DNA of 64,000 nucleotides from positions 1,706,731 through 1,770,730 of the forward strand of contig NZ_JAELVF020000001.1 in NCBI RefSeq assembly GCF_018101125.2, in the 5' to 3' direction. Within the stretch, counting starts at the first letter, position 1, and every line of letters starts with the position of its first letter. This DNA comes from Streptomyces tardus. Lineage in GTDB: Bacteria > Actinomycetota > Actinomycetes > Streptomycetales > Streptomycetaceae. A program made the translations under genes and the position numbers. Positions 35,905 through 48,533 of the stretch are shown here, piece by piece. The notes under the pieces are model-generated. The model saw nothing but the letters and a program-made list of their open reading frames with translations, made no database searches and was not told the origin of the DNA.

Positions 35905-36085
35905 AGGTGCTCCCTTGCATCTCGTGAGCCTTCGGGCGGTTGCCGGAGGCCGCTGTGAAAGTGCGCCCGGCTGTCTCTGATGGTGACACCCGGGCTCTCT
36001 CGCGCCCGTGAAGTCGTACTCTGCTGCTCAACAGACCCTCCCCACCCGCAGGAGGGTGTCAATCGCGACTACAGGAGTCACCACC

Positions 36086-37192
36086 GTGACTGACGTACGT
36101 CCCTCCGTCAGCGTCGACGGAGTCATGCAGACCCTCTTCCGATCGGAGCAGGGCGGCCACGAACAGGTCGTGCTCTGCCAGGACCGCAGGAGTGGGCTCA
36201 AGGCGGTCATCGCCATCCACTCCACCGCCCTCGGGCCCGCCCTCGGCGGCACCCGCTTCCACGCCTACGCGGACCACTCGCTGCCCGAGGAGGCAGCCAC
36301 CCTGGACGCCCTCAATCTCGCCCGCGGCATGTCGTACAAGAACGCCATGGCCGGGCTGGAGCACGGCGGCGGCAAAGCCGTGATCATCGGTGACCCGGAC
36401 GTCCTGAAGTCCGAGGAACTCCTGCTGGCGTACGGCCGGTTCATCTCCTCCCTCGGCGGTCGCTATGTGACCGCCTGCGACGTCGGCACCTACGTGCAGG
36501 ACATGGACGTGGTGGCCCGCGAGTGCCGCTGGACCACCGGCCGCTCCCCCGAGAACGGCGGCGCCGGCGACTCCTCCGTGCTGACCTCCTTCGGCGTCTT
36601 CCAGGGCATGCGCGCCAGCGCTCAGCGCCTGTGGGGAGCCCCGACACTGCGCGGCCGCACCGTGGGCGTGGCCGGGGTCGGCAAGGTCGGCAGGCTGCTG
36701 GTCGACCTCCTGATCGAGGACGGCGCCGAGGTCGTCGTCACCGACGTCCGCGGGGAGTCCGTCGACCGCGTACGGGCCTCGCATCCGCAGGTCACCGTCG
36801 CGGCCTCGACCGAGGCGCTGATCCGCACCGAGGGGCTGGACGTCTACGCACCCTGTGCGCTCGGCGGTGCGCTCGACGACGCGACCGTTCCGGTGCTCAC
36901 CGCCAAAGCGGTCTGCGGAGCGGCGAACAACCAGCTCGCCCACCCCGGCGTCGAGAAGGACCTCGCCGACCGGGGCATCCTCTACGCCCCCGACTACGTC
37001 GTGAACGCGGGCGGCGTCATCCAGGTCGCCGACGAACTGAACGGCTTCGACTTCGCGCGTGCGAAGGAGAAGGCGACGAAGATCTACGACACCACCCTGG
37101 AGATCTTCGAGCGCGCGGCGGGCGACGGGGTGCCGCCCGCGGTCGCCGCCGACCGGATCGCCGAACAGCGCATGGCCGCAGCACGCGGCTGA
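36086..37192 (+). CDS. vdh: Valine (branched-chain amino acid) dehydrogenase
   Basis: A 368-residue NAD-dependent dehydrogenase that oxidatively deaminates valine, leucine and isoleucine to 2-oxo acids. The Glu/Leu/Phe/Val dehydrogenase pattern is complete: [11 protein letters not shown], the catalytic Lys in [33 protein letters not shown], and the Rossmann motif [15 protein letters not shown], then [14 protein letters not shown]. The GTG at 36086 with AGGAG eight bases upstream gives the N-terminus I recall for Streptomyces Vdh (VTDV...). In Streptomyces this enzyme supplies branched starter units for fatty acids and polyketides. A hairpin follows. Confidence 0.94.
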   Translation: MTDVRPSVSVDGVMQTLFRSEQGGHEQVVLCQDRRSGLKAVIAIHSTALGPALGGTRFHAYADHSLPEEAATLDALNLARGMSYKNAMAGLEHGGGKAVIIGDPDVLKSEELLLAYGRFISSLGGRYVTACDVGTYVQDMDVVARECRWTTGRSPENGGAGDSSVLTSFGVFQGMRASAQRLWGAPTLRGRTVGVAGVGKVGRLLVDLLIEDGAEVVVTDVRGESVDRVRASHPQVTVAASTEALIRTEGLDVYAPCALGGALDDATVPVLTAKAVCGAANNQLAHPGVEKDLADRGILYAPDYVVNAGGVIQVADELNGFDFARAKEKATKIYDTTLEIFERAAGDGVPPAVAADRIAEQRMAAARG

Positions 37193-37200
37193 CCGCCTCT

Positions 37201-37235
37201 GCCGTCGTGCGGCGCACCCCGCACCGCACGACGGC
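37201..37235 (+). terminator. Terminator of vdh
   Basis: gccgtcgtgcgg and its perfect complement (12 bp) with an 11-base loop, starting eight bases after the vdh stop. The remaining 390 bases to the next gene hold no clear gene; 37440-37470 contains a small inverted repeat, ttgaccag/tggtcaa. Confidence 0.75.
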
Positions 37236-37628
37236 GGCTCCGCTCCCCCGCCCGGCCCGACGGCCGCCGAACGCCCGGGCTGCCGAGCGGGAGAGCCGCG
37301 ACGCGGGGTCGAAGGGCCGCCGACAGCGCACCTGCCGAGCACGCCCGGAGAAACGTCACCGTCAGTGACGACTCACGGAGAGACATCCCTCACCACCCCC
37401 CTGTGGGACACGCGGCATCAAGAAGGTAAAATCGCCGTTGACCAGCGAAAAAATGGTCAATGGATGGTGCGGTCACCTGTCGGGTCGCGCGTGCGGCGTA
37501 CCGTACGGCGGCGGAAACAGGTACCGTTGAAGTTCTAGAGCCGGGCTCTCACTGAGGGTCCGCTCTCCACTGTGAACGCGTGTCAAGACTCTGGGGCCGT
37601 CGAGCCCCGTCGTTGAGGGGGTCGAGCC

Positions 37629-37877
37629 ATGGGGCGCGGCCGGGCCAAGGCCAAGCAGACGAAGGTCGCCCGCCAGCTGAAGTACAACAGCGGCGGGACT
37701 GACCTCTCGCGTCTGGCCGAAGAGCTGGGCGCAAATCCGCCGGCGCAGCAGCCGCCGAACGGTGAGCCGCTTGAAGAGGAAGAGGACGACCCGTACGCGC
37801 GGTACGCCGAGCGTTACAACGGGGACGACGACGAGGGCGAGAGCGACAGCTCTTCCGCTCGACGACGTCAGGCTTGA
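37629..37877 (+). CDS. DUF3073 protein
   Basis: 82 residues, conserved throughout actinomycetes. A basic start, MGRGRAKAKQTKVARQLKY, is followed by LSRLAEELG and a strongly acidic C-terminus with repeated D/E runs and DPYARYAERY. The function is not known. GAGGGGG precedes the ATG by seven bases. It sits between vdh and purM, as in S. coelicolor. Confidence 0.92.
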   Translation: MGRGRAKAKQTKVARQLKYNSGGTDLSRLAEELGANPPAQQPPNGEPLEEEEDDPYARYAERYNGDDDEGESDSSSARRRQA

Positions 37878-37923
37878 CGCACGGCTTGTCCATGCGCAGG
37901 CGTTCGTCCTGATCGCGCACGTA

Positions 37924-37954
37924 CCCGGTCCGGGTTTTCCCGGGGCCGGGTTTT
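37924..37954 (+). terminator. Terminator after the DUF3073 gene
   Basis: cccggtccggg, tttt, cccggggccggg, tttt. The stem has one bulge. The 320 bases from here to purM hold no gene that I can support. Confidence 0.7.
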
Positions 37955-38276
37955 GTGCTGCTCGGCGCCGGACTGAGTGCCAAGGGCCGGGGCTTTCGCC
38001 GCCGCGCCTCCGAGGCCTGGCTCAGGGGGCGCCGCGCGCGGCCGACGGGGCCGTACGCCACAGCGCCCGCGGCGCGCCCTCAGACGCGTACACAGGGCGC
38101 GCGGGGGCCGGGTCGGGTGGGTAGGGGTCGACGGTGGCGCGCGGCTGTCACCGGGGTGAACCGACGGTCAACCGCACGCATCGGGATCGGGCACTCGTCC
38201 GGGCGGTTTCCGACAGAGGCCGGGTGCCGAGCGGGTCGGCGCCGGGCCGCGTCGGACCGGCGCCCGCCCCGGCGGA

Positions 38277-39347
<1,071 letters not shown>

Positions 39348-39418
39348 GTCTCTCCGTCGCGGGATTCGCGGGGTGCGCGGTTTTCACGGTGTCGCCGCGG
39401 GGTCGCGGGATTCGCGGG

Positions 39419-41005
39419 CTACGGCCGGCGCAGGGCGTCCGCACCGCCCGGACCGGTGAGCAGGGTCTGCACGCCGTCCACGTCCGGCCGGGAGCCGGAA
39501 CGCCGCTCGTCGTCGGACTCCAGCACCTGCTTGCCGAGAAGCCCGGGGTCGGGCAGCTCCATCGGGTACTCGCCGTCGAAGCAGGCCCGGCAGAGCTTGG
39601 GCTTGTCGATCGCGGTGGCCTCGATCATGCCGTCGATGGAGATGTAGCGGAGCGAGTCGGCGCCGAGGGAGCTGCCGATCTCGTCGACGCTCAGGCCGTT
39701 GGCGATGAGCTCCGCGCGGGTGGCGAAGTCGATGCCGAAGAAGCACGGCCATTTGATCGGCGGCGAGGAGATGCGTACGTGCACCTCGGCCGCGCCGGCC
39801 TCGCGGAGCATCCGGACCAGCGCGCGCTGGGTGTTGCCGCGCACGATCGAGTCGTCGACGACGACCAGCCGCTTGCCGCGGATGACTTCCTTGAGCGGGT
39901 TGAGCTTCAACCGGATACCGAGCTGGCGGATGGTCTGCGAGGGCTGGATGAAGGTCCGGCCGACGTAGGAGTTCTTCACCAGACCGGCGCCGAAGGGAAT
40001 GCCACTCGCCTCGGCGTAGCCGATGGCGGCGGGGGTGCCGGACTCCGGGGTCGCTATGACCAGATCGGCGTCGGCCGGGGCCTCGGCGGCCAGCCGGCGG
40101 CCCATCTCCACTCGGGACAGATGGACGTTGCGGCCCGCGATGTCGGTGTCGGGCCGGGCGAGGTACACGTACTCGAAGACGCAGCCCTTCGGCCGGGCCT
40201 CGGCGAACCGGCTGCTGCGCAGTCCGTCCTCGTCGATGGCGATGAGCTCTCCGGGCTCGATCTCGCGGATCACCGAGGCGCCCACGATGTCCAGGGCCGC
40301 GGTCTCGCTCGCCACCACCCAGCCGCGCTCCAACCGGCCGAGCACCAGCGGGCGTACGCCCTGCGGGTCGCGGGCGGCGTAGAGCGTGTGCTCGTCCATG
40401 AAGACGAAGGAGAAGGCGCCCTTGACGTTCGGCAGGACCAGCGGTGCGGCCTGCTCGACGGTCAGCGGCTTGCCGTCCTCGTCCGTCTGCCCGGCCAGCA
40501 GCGCGGTGACCAGGTCGGTGTCGTTGGTCGCGGCGACCCGGCCGCCCCGCGAGGAGCGGCCGCCGCCGGGGCCCTCCGCGAGCTCGGCCACCTGCTCGGC
40601 GAGCTCGACGGTGTTGACGAGATTGCCGTTGTGGCCGAGCGCGAGGGAACCGTGGCCCGTCGCACGGAAGGTGGGCTGGGCGTTCTCCCAGACCGAGGCG
40701 CCGGTCGTCGAGTAGCGGGCGTGGCCCACGGCGATATGGCCGCGGAGCGAGCCCAGCGAGGTCTCGTCGAACACCTGGGAGACCAGGCCCATGTCCTTGA
40801 AGACGAGGATCTGCGAGCCGTTGCTCACCGCGATGCCCGCGGACTCCTGTCCCCGGTGCTGCAGCGCGTACAGCCCGAAATAGGCGAGTTTGGCGACCGC
40901 CTCACCCGGCGCCCAGACACCGAAGACGCCGCAGGCGTCTTGGGGGCCCTTCTCTCCGGGGAGCAGGTCGTGGTTGAGTCGTCCGTCACCACGTGGCACG
41001 TTCAC
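39419..41005 (-). CDS. purF: Amidophosphoribosyltransferase
   Basis: 528 residues. It makes phosphoribosylamine from PRPP and glutamine, the committed step of purine synthesis. The N-terminal Ntn glutaminase has its catalytic Cys in DACGVFGVW after a short propeptide that is normally removed. YGLYALQHRGQES-type and RYSTTG blocks follow. The C-terminal half has the PRPP loop VVVDDSIVRGN, and CFFGIDFATRAELIANG. The four Cys (C-x47-type) that bind the Fe-S cluster in Bacillus-like enzymes are partly visible (near KWPCFF, KLCRACFDG). The start is a GTG at 41005. Confidence 0.96.
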   Translation of the reverse strand: MNVPRGDGRLNHDLLPGEKGPQDACGVFGVWAPGEAVAKLAYFGLYALQHRGQESAGIAVSNGSQILVFKDMGLVSQVFDETSLGSLRGHIAVGHARYSTTGASVWENAQPTFRATGHGSLALGHNGNLVNTVELAEQVAELAEGPGGGRSSRGGRVAATNDTDLVTALLAGQTDEDGKPLTVEQAAPLVLPNVKGAFSFVFMDEHTLYAARDPQGVRPLVLGRLERGWVVASETAALDIVGASVIREIEPGELIAIDEDGLRSSRFAEARPKGCVFEYVYLARPDTDIAGRNVHLSRVEMGRRLAAEAPADADLVIATPESGTPAAIGYAEASGIPFGAGLVKNSYVGRTFIQPSQTIRQLGIRLKLNPLKEVIRGKRLVVVDDSIVRGNTQRALVRMLREAGAAEVHVRISSPPIKWPCFFGIDFATRAELIANGLSVDEIGSSLGADSLRYISIDGMIEATAIDKPKLCRACFDGEYPMELPDPGLLGKQVLESDDERRSGSRPDVDGVQTLLTGPGGADALRRP

Positions 41006-41197
41006 GAGTCTAGACCGACCGCCGCGCTGCTCCGAACCGGGGACCCGGGCGTACGGCCGTGACCTGCGAAGCGGCAGATTCGTACGAGAGGTAGCTCACC
41101 GTCTGGATGTGTTTTTCACCAGTACGGGTCCGGATCCGGCGTGCGCGACGCCGTCGGACCGCCTTTCCGCCGCCTCCCGTCACGGGGCCGCACCCGG

Positions 41198-42001
41198 TCA
41201 GTGCATCACCGGCAGGTGGTCGGTGAGGTCGGCACGGTTGCCGCTGGCGGTGACGGCGCCGGCGGCGACCGCCCGTTTCCAGTCGACCCGGCCGGTGGCG
41301 AGACGGATCCAGGTCAGCGGGTCGGTCTCCACGGTGTTGGGCGGGGTGCCGCGGGTGTGCCGGGGGCCCAGTACGCACTGCACCACGGCGAAGGGCGGCA
41401 CCCGCACCTCCACGGAGGCGCCGGGCGCACGGACGGCGAGCGCGTCGGCGAGGACTCGTACGGTCGTCGCGAGGGCGTACCGGTCGAGTGTGAGCGGGTG
41501 GCGGGTGGCGCGTGCCAAGTCGTCGCAGTGAGCGATGAGTTCGACGAGCCTGGTGAGGGTGAAGTCCAGAGCGCGCATCGCGCCGAAGCGGTGCGGCAGC
41601 AGCACGTCCTCGCGCACGGCGGTCTCCAGCACGGGGTCGAGCTCGGCGACGGCCTCGTCGATCGCCTCCCTGGCGTCCGTACGCGCCGCGGCCTGGTCGC
41701 GGGTGCGGCGGTCGAGCTCGTCGGCGATGGGGCCGGTGGAGCTGATCCAGTCGGTGAGCCCGACCTCCGCCCGCTGCGCCGCGGGGGCCGGCTCGGCCAG
41801 CAGCCGGGGCAGGGCGTCGATCTGGCCCGCGATGTGCACCAGCAGCCGGTGGACGTCCCAGCCGGCCAACCCGGTCTGCGCGCCCAGCTGTTCGGACGTC
41901 AGCTGATGGGCGGCGTTGCGCACCGTCTCCACCTGCGCGACGAGTGCGTTACGTACCCGAATCGGGTCATAGCTGCGGGATGTACGACGTGCGGGAGGCA
42001 T
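41198..42001 (-). CDS. Maleylpyruvate-isomerase-type (DinB-like) protein with SCP2-like tail
   Basis: About 267 residues. The N-terminal 130 residues look like the mycothiol-dependent isomerase/DinB bundle (AHQLTSEQLGAQTGLAGWDV, then HRLLVHIAGQ with the metal His). The C-terminal part is a small alpha/beta domain (VDWKRAVAAGAVTASGNRAD), as in sterol-carrier-family proteins. The exact substrate is unknown. I chose ATG 42001; an in-frame ATG at 42079 exists, but it would overlap the start of the PH-domain gene. It is divergent from that gene. Confidence 0.75.
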   Translation of the reverse strand: MPPARRTSRSYDPIRVRNALVAQVETVRNAAHQLTSEQLGAQTGLAGWDVHRLLVHIAGQIDALPRLLAEPAPAAQRAEVGLTDWISSTGPIADELDRRTRDQAAARTDAREAIDEAVAELDPVLETAVREDVLLPHRFGAMRALDFTLTRLVELIAHCDDLARATRHPLTLDRYALATTVRVLADALAVRAPGASVEVRVPPFAVVQCVLGPRHTRGTPPNTVETDPLTWIRLATGRVDWKRAVAAGAVTASGNRADLTDHLPVMH

Positions 42002-42077
42002 GCCAGGAGGGTAACGGGCATGTAGCGGCTTTCTCCTGCCATAGGCGGGAAGCGCGGGCTGTGCCAGGATTCCGGGC

Positions 42078-42677
42078 ATGAGTAATGCGGAGCGCTACCT
42101 CGCCGAGGACGAAGCGCTGGTGTACCAGACCCGTCAGCACTGGACGGAGATGGTCAGCGAGTTCATCGTCCTGTGTCTGATCTGGATCATCGCCGGCGCA
42201 CTGCTGTGGGTGGTGCCGGGCAGCGAGGACTGGAGTGACATCGCGGGGTACGTGGTGCTGGGCGGGGCGGTGATCGCCTCTCTGTGGTTCTGGCTGATCC
42301 CGCTGCTGAAGTTCCGCAGCACGCTCTACATCCTCACCACCAAACGGCTGCACAAGCGGACCGGGTTCCTGACCAAGACCGGGCGGAGCATTCCGCTCTC
42401 GCGCGTCAACGACGTCTCGTTCAAGGCGTCGCTGTGGGAGCGGATACTGCGACAGGGCACGCTCAACATCCAGTCCGCCTCCGAGCAGGGCATGATGACG
42501 CTGAGGCACGTGCCGGACCCCGAGGGGTTCAAGGGCTTGATCTACCGGCAGATCGACGAGGAGCAGCGCAGTCAGCAGATGGGCTACGGCCCCGGGCCCG
42601 GCGGCTACGGCCCCGGGCCCGGCGGGTACGGCCCCGGGCCGGGCGGCCCCGGCGGCATGATGCCGCCCGCATACTGA
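42078..42677 (+). CDS. Bacterial PH-domain (YdbS-like) membrane protein
   Basis: 199 residues. Two transmembrane helices (FIVLCLIWIIAGALLWVV and VVLGGAVIASLWFWLIPLL) are followed by a bacterial PH domain, STLYILTTKRLHKRTG to VNDVSFKASLWERI, with the classical TNKR-like strand. The C-terminal 30 residues repeat GYGPGPG three times and end GGMMPPAY; the DNA repeats the unit ggctacggccccgggccc. Function in the family is unclear, with membrane stress or secretion suggested. It is followed by a 17-bp stem terminator shared with purL on the other strand. Confidence 0.85.
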   Translation: MSNAERYLAEDEALVYQTRQHWTEMVSEFIVLCLIWIIAGALLWVVPGSEDWSDIAGYVVLGGAVIASLWFWLIPLLKFRSTLYILTTKRLHKRTGFLTKTGRSIPLSRVNDVSFKASLWERILRQGTLNIQSASEQGMMTLRHVPDPEGFKGLIYRQIDEEQRSQQMGYGPGPGGYGPGPGGYGPGPGGPGGMMPPAY

Positions 42678-42736
42678 CCGCGACCGCACACAGCGTCACG
42701 GCAGCCACGGCTACGGCACGCGCCGCAACGCACGAA

Positions 42737-42773
42737 GCGGGCCCGGCCTTCGGATTCCGAAGGCCGGGCCCGC
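42737..42773. terminator. Bidirectional terminator between the PH gene and purL
   Basis: Perfect 17-bp arms (gcgggcccggccttcgg and complement) with a 3-base loop. The genes converge on it from both sides. Confidence 0.88.
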
Positions 42774-42816
42774 TCGCCGTGTGCACCGCGTGCGCCGGTG
42801 CGCCTTGCGCGTCGGC

Positions 42817-45143
<2,327 letters not shown>

Positions 45144-45144
<1 letters not shown>

Positions 45145-45830
45145 CAGGCGTGGACCATCTTCTTGAGCGTCGTGATCGCCGAGGTGAAGAAGCCGAGCCC
45201 CTCGGTCGTCGGTCCGGTGAGGGACTCGACCGCGTGCTCGGGGTGCGGCATCAGCCCGACGACGTTGCCCGCCGCGTTGGTGATGCCGGCGATGTCGCGA
45301 CGGGAGCCGTTGGGGTTGCCGTCGAGGTAGCGGAAGACCACGCGGCCCTCGGCCTCCAGCTCGTCCAGCGTGCGCTCGTCGGCGACGTAGCCGCCCTCGC
45401 CGTTCTTCAGCGGAACGGTGATCTCCTGGCCGGCCGAGTAGTCGACGGTCCAGGCGGTGTCGGCGTTCTCCACCCGCAGCTTCTGGTCGCGGCAGACGAA
45501 GTGCATGTGGTCGTTGCGGGTCAGCGCCCCCGGCAGCAGGTGCGATTCGCACAGCACCTGGAAGCCGTTGCAGATTCCGAGGACCGGCATCCCGGCCCGA
45601 GCCTGCTCGAGGATCGTCTGCATCACGGGTGAAAAGCGGGCGATCGCGCCGCAGCGCAGATAGTCGCCGTAGCTGAATCCACCCGGCAGGACGATCGCGT
45701 CCACCTGGTGCAGGCTCGTGTCCCGATGCCACAGGGACACCGGTTCTGCACCCGCGATACGCACCGCGCGAAGTGCGTCCTTGTCGTCGAGAGAACCGGG
45801 GAAGGTGACGACGCCAATGCGTGCCGTCAT
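45144..45830 (-). CDS. purQ: FGAM synthase, glutaminase subunit
   Basis: 228 residues. It hydrolyses glutamine and passes ammonia to PurL. It is a class I glutamine amidotransferase with [18 protein letters not shown], the nucleophile Cys in [11 protein letters not shown], and the HPEHAV catalytic pair near the C-terminus ([10 protein letters not shown]). Starts at ATG 45830, overlapping the purS stop (ATGA); the longer frame upstream runs against purS and is not real. Confidence 0.96.
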
Positions 45831-46096
45831 GCGGTGGCCGTCTCTTCCTCGAGCTCTTCCACGCGGACCGTGAAGTCCTCGATCACGGTGTTGGCGAGGA
45901 AGGTCTCGGCCAACTCGTTGATACGGGCGAGGGCGGCGTCGTCGACGGGGCCCTCCACCTCGAGCTCGAAGCGCTTTCCTTGGCGGACGTCCGCGATGCC
46001 CTCGAATCCGAGGCGCGGCAGCGCACGCTGCACCGCCTGGCCCTGCGGGTCGAGGATCTCCGGCTTGAGCATGACGTCGACTACGACGCGAGCCAC
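45827..46096 (-). CDS. purS: FGAM synthase, PurS subunit
   Basis: 89 residues, the small subunit that bridges PurQ and Pur[20 protein letters not shown] and [20 protein letters not shown] are characteristic; the C-terminus is acidic. Starts at GTG 46096 with AGGAG five bases upstream. Confidence 0.95.
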   Translation of the reverse strand: MARVVVDVMLKPEILDPQGQAVQRALPRLGFEGIADVRQGKRFELEVEGPVDDAALARINELAETFLANTVIEDFTVRVEELEEETATA

Positions 46097-46477
46097 AGGT
46101 ACTCCTGGTGATCTTGATGCTTGGTTGCCCATGGCCTCGTTTGCCTCCGGGCACAGCGCCCTTCGACTCCCCAGGCTGCGCGTTCAGCGTACCCGCCGGG
46201 ATTTTCTACGCGAGTAGATATGGTCTCGACATGATCACGGGCAGATATCGGGACTCGATTAACGACACCCGGAAGAGGCAGCGAATGCCGACTCCTGAGA
46301 TTACCCCTGCACTTGGGGGTGAATTTGGTCGTCGTTTCATGCAAGGATTGTCGCGTCAGAAAGAAATGAGCGGCCCGCTCTGCAGACGTACTCCATGCAA
46401 AGTCGTATCGCCGCACCGCAGCGTGGTGTTCGCCGATCGATTACCCGACGGCGTTCCTCCCGAAAGGACCGATATTC
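46097..46477. promoter_or_regulatory. Divergent promoter region of purSQL and lsr2
   Basis: 380 bases, more AT-rich than either gene. A short palindrome, tctac-gcga-gtaga, lies at 46205-46218. I do not see a PurR box or a riboswitch I could name. Confidence 0.5.
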
Positions 46478-46795
46478 GTGGCACAGCGCGTCGTAGTGAC
46501 TCTTGCCGATGACATCGACGGCGGCGAGGCGTCCGAGACGGTCACCTTCGGCCTCGACGGGAAGGTCTACGAGATCGACCTGAGCAAGGACAACGCCAAG
46601 CGGCTGCGCGGCGCCCTCGCTCCGTACGTGCGGTCCGGCCGGAAGAAGACGCGGTCCGGCAAGGCGTACACCCGCACCGCCGTCGCACCCGACCCGCGCG
46701 CCGTCCGCGCCTGGGCCCAGTCCAACGGCCACGAGGTACCGGCCCGCGGTCGCATCCCGTCCAAGGTCTACGAGGCGTTCAGGGCCGCGAGTTGA
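46478..46795 (+). CDS. lsr2: Nucleoid-associated silencer Lsr2
   Basis: 105 residues. The N-terminal dimerisation domain is MAQRVVVTLADDIDGGEASE to KVYEIDLSKDNAKRLRGAL, and the C-terminal DNA-binding domain carries the AT-hook-like RGR in VPARGRIPSKVYEAF, preceded by RAWAQSNGHEV. Lsr2 silences AT-rich, horizontally acquired genes, including many Streptomyces biosynthetic clusters. GTG start at 46478 with gaaagga nine bases upstream. The AT-richer stretches in the cluster (8600-8800, 23940-24180) are the kind of DNA it binds. Confidence 0.94.
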   Translation: MAQRVVVTLADDIDGGEASETVTFGLDGKVYEIDLSKDNAKRLRGALAPYVRSGRKKTRSGKAYTRTAVAPDPRAVRAWAQSNGHEVPARGRIPSKVYEAFRAAS

Positions 46796-46939
46796 CCGTC
46801 GGCGGCCCGTCCGGGGCAGTCGGTCGCAAGCCGTGCGGCAACCGACTTGCAATGCACCCCGGGTGATCCGCTAGAGTCTGGAACGCACCGCGAGAGCGGG
46901 CACCGGCCCACCGGGGCGGAGCCCGGGACCGCAGGTCGT

Positions 46940-47011
46940 GCGGGTGTAGCTCAGTAGTAGAGCGCCCTCTTTCCAAGGGGGAGGCGCAGTGTGCGATTCC
47001 TGTCACCCGCT
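46940..47011 (+). tRNA. tRNA-Gly (TCC) with a degenerate T-arm
   Basis: 72 nt. Acceptor gcgggtg/cacccgc and anticodon stem ccctc/ggggg (one T-G pair) are intact, loop ttTCCaa (anticodon 46972-46974). The T-arm is abnormal: cagtg-tgcgatt-cctgt gives only one Watson-Crick pair and one G-T pair, and the loop reads TGC where TTC is nearly universal. The D-loop has A where G18 is expected. The normal tRNA-Gly follows at 47082. Confidence 0.85.
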
Positions 47012-47081
47012 CAAGCCGCTCAAATGGCCTGTTCGATCAGGTAGAGTGGCAGCTGCACCACCGGCGTGAGTCGCGTGGAGT

Positions 47082-47154
47082 GCGGACGTAGCTCAGCTGG
47101 TAGAGCGCAACCTTGCCAAGGTTGAGGTCGCCGGTTCGAACCCGGTCGTCCGCT
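47082..47154 (+). tRNA. tRNA-Gly (GCC), copy 1
   Basis: 73 nt with canonical arms: gcggacg/cgtccgc, loop ttGCCaa (47115-47117), T-arm gccgg-ttcgaac-ccggt. Same sequence as 51615-51687. Confidence 0.95.
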
Positions 47155-47160
47155 CAAAAC

Positions 47161-47194
47161 CAAAGGAACCCGATCTTCGGATCGGGTTCCTTTG
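47161..47194 (+). terminator. Terminator of the tRNA-Gly pair
   Basis: A perfect 14-bp stem, caaaggaacccgat and complement, loop cttcgg, with ttt inside the 3' arm. Starts seven bases after the tRNA. Confidence 0.88.
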
Positions 47195-47310
47195 TGTCTG
47201 TCCACAGCCGTGAAACTCTCCGTTCATCAAATGCGCCCACTCCGTCCCGCGCTTCTTCACCGCCGGCGACGGTAAGCCACCACGATCAGCACGAAAGGAC
47301 GAACTTTCCC

Positions 47311-47415
47311 ATGAGCATGACCTGGTTCATCTTCCTTGTCGGTGTAGTGGTGGCCGCTTATGTCTTGCTCAGCGGAGCCGGCCGCCAACGCGAGGACGAC
47401 GACCGGCGCCGCTGA
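47311..47415 (+). CDS. Possible 34-residue single-pass membrane peptide
   Basis: ATG at 47311, with gaaagga about 12 bases before. MSMTWFIFLVGVVVAAYVLL forms one transmembrane helix and is followed by a charged tail of Arg and Asp ending in RRR. Small proteins like this often escape annotation. It stands alone before the ABC exporter genes. Function unknown. Confidence 0.45.
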   Translation: MSMTWFIFLVGVVVAAYVLLSGAGRQREDDDRRR

Positions 47416-47519
47416 CCCCCGGGGACTGACACGAGTCACCCGGTCCGTGTGACGGATGTCAGATCAGCTCGTGACAGCAGGCACTGCCCCGGCGCCGCAC
47501 CGGCCGCGACGCTGGAGGC

Positions 47520-48533
47520 ATGACACACACCGAGCAAGTCATCGAGGTCAGCGGCCTTCGTCGACGGTACGGACCGTCGGGCGAGGCCGGCTACGAAGCG
47601 GTCCGCGGCATCGACCTGAACGTCGGCCGGGGTGAGCTCTTCGCACTGCTGGGCACCAACGGTGCGGGCAAGACCTCCACGGTCGAACTGCTGGAGGGCC
47701 TGGAGAAGCCGACCGCCGGAGAGATCCGGGTGCTGGGCCACGATCCGTACCGCGAGCGCAGCCGGGTACGGCCGCGTACCGGGACGATGCTCCAGGAGGG
47801 CGGCTTCCCCTCCGAACTGACGGTCGCCGAGACCGCCCGGATGTGGGCGGGGCTCACCAGCAGGGCCCGTCCGACGGACGAGGTCCTGGAGCTGGTGGGC
47901 CTCTCCCACCGCCGTGACGTACGGGTCAAGCTCCTCTCCGGCGGTGAGCGCCGCCGGCTCGACCTGGGGCTGGCCGTCATGGGCAGGCCCGAGGTGCTCT
48001 TCCTGGATGAGCCGACCACCGGTATGGACGCCGAAGGCCGCGCGGACACCTGGAAGTTGGTGCGCGAGCTCAAGGAACAGGGCACCACGGTGCTGCTCAC
48101 CACGCACTACCTGGAAGAGGCCGAGCGCCTCGCCGACCAGCTGGCGATCATGCACAAGGGACGGATCGTCGCCGCCGGCACCCCCGCCGAGGTGGTCGCC
48201 AACCAGCCCGCACGCATCCGCTTCACCCTGCCGGCGCACGTGGCTCCGGCCCGGCTGCCGCTGACGCTGCCGGTCGCCGTCGAGGGACGTCGTGCCGAGG
48301 TCCGCACCCAGCACCTCCAGCAGTCACTGACGATCCTGCTCGGCTGGGCGTCGGACGAGGGTGTCGAACTGGCCGATCTGGACGCACGTTCCGCCTCGCT
48401 GGAGGAGGCGTTCCTGTCGCTGGCCCGGCAGGGCGACGAACTGCGCTTCGAGGGCGGCGGCGCGAACGGCGACGCCGCGGACAACGACGGAATGGCGTGG
48501 GCCGCGGGCCCGCAGGACGGGGTGAGGGCATGA
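47520..48533 (+). CDS. ABC exporter ATP-binding protein
   Basis: 337 residues. Walker A GTNGAGKTS, Q-loop TMLQEGGFPSELT, signature LSGGERRRLDLGLA, Walker B VLFLDEPTTGMD, and the switch His in LLTTHYLEEAERLADQ. The C-terminal 80 residues resemble the extra domain of drug and bacteriocin exporters (DrrA-like). The permease gene overlaps its stop as ATGA and a histidine kinase/response regulator pair follows, so the four genes look like one unit for export and sensing of an antimicrobial or lipid. Confidence 0.92.
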   Translation: MTHTEQVIEVSGLRRRYGPSGEAGYEAVRGIDLNVGRGELFALLGTNGAGKTSTVELLEGLEKPTAGEIRVLGHDPYRERSRVRPRTGTMLQEGGFPSELTVAETARMWAGLTSRARPTDEVLELVGLSHRRDVRVKLLSGGERRRLDLGLAVMGRPEVLFLDEPTTGMDAEGRADTWKLVRELKEQGTTVLLTTHYLEEAERLADQLAIMHKGRIVAAGTPAEVVANQPARIRFTLPAHVAPARLPLTLPVAVEGRRAEVRTQHLQQSLTILLGWASDEGVELADLDARSASLEEAFLSLARQGDELRFEGGGANGDAADNDGMAWAAGPQDGVRA

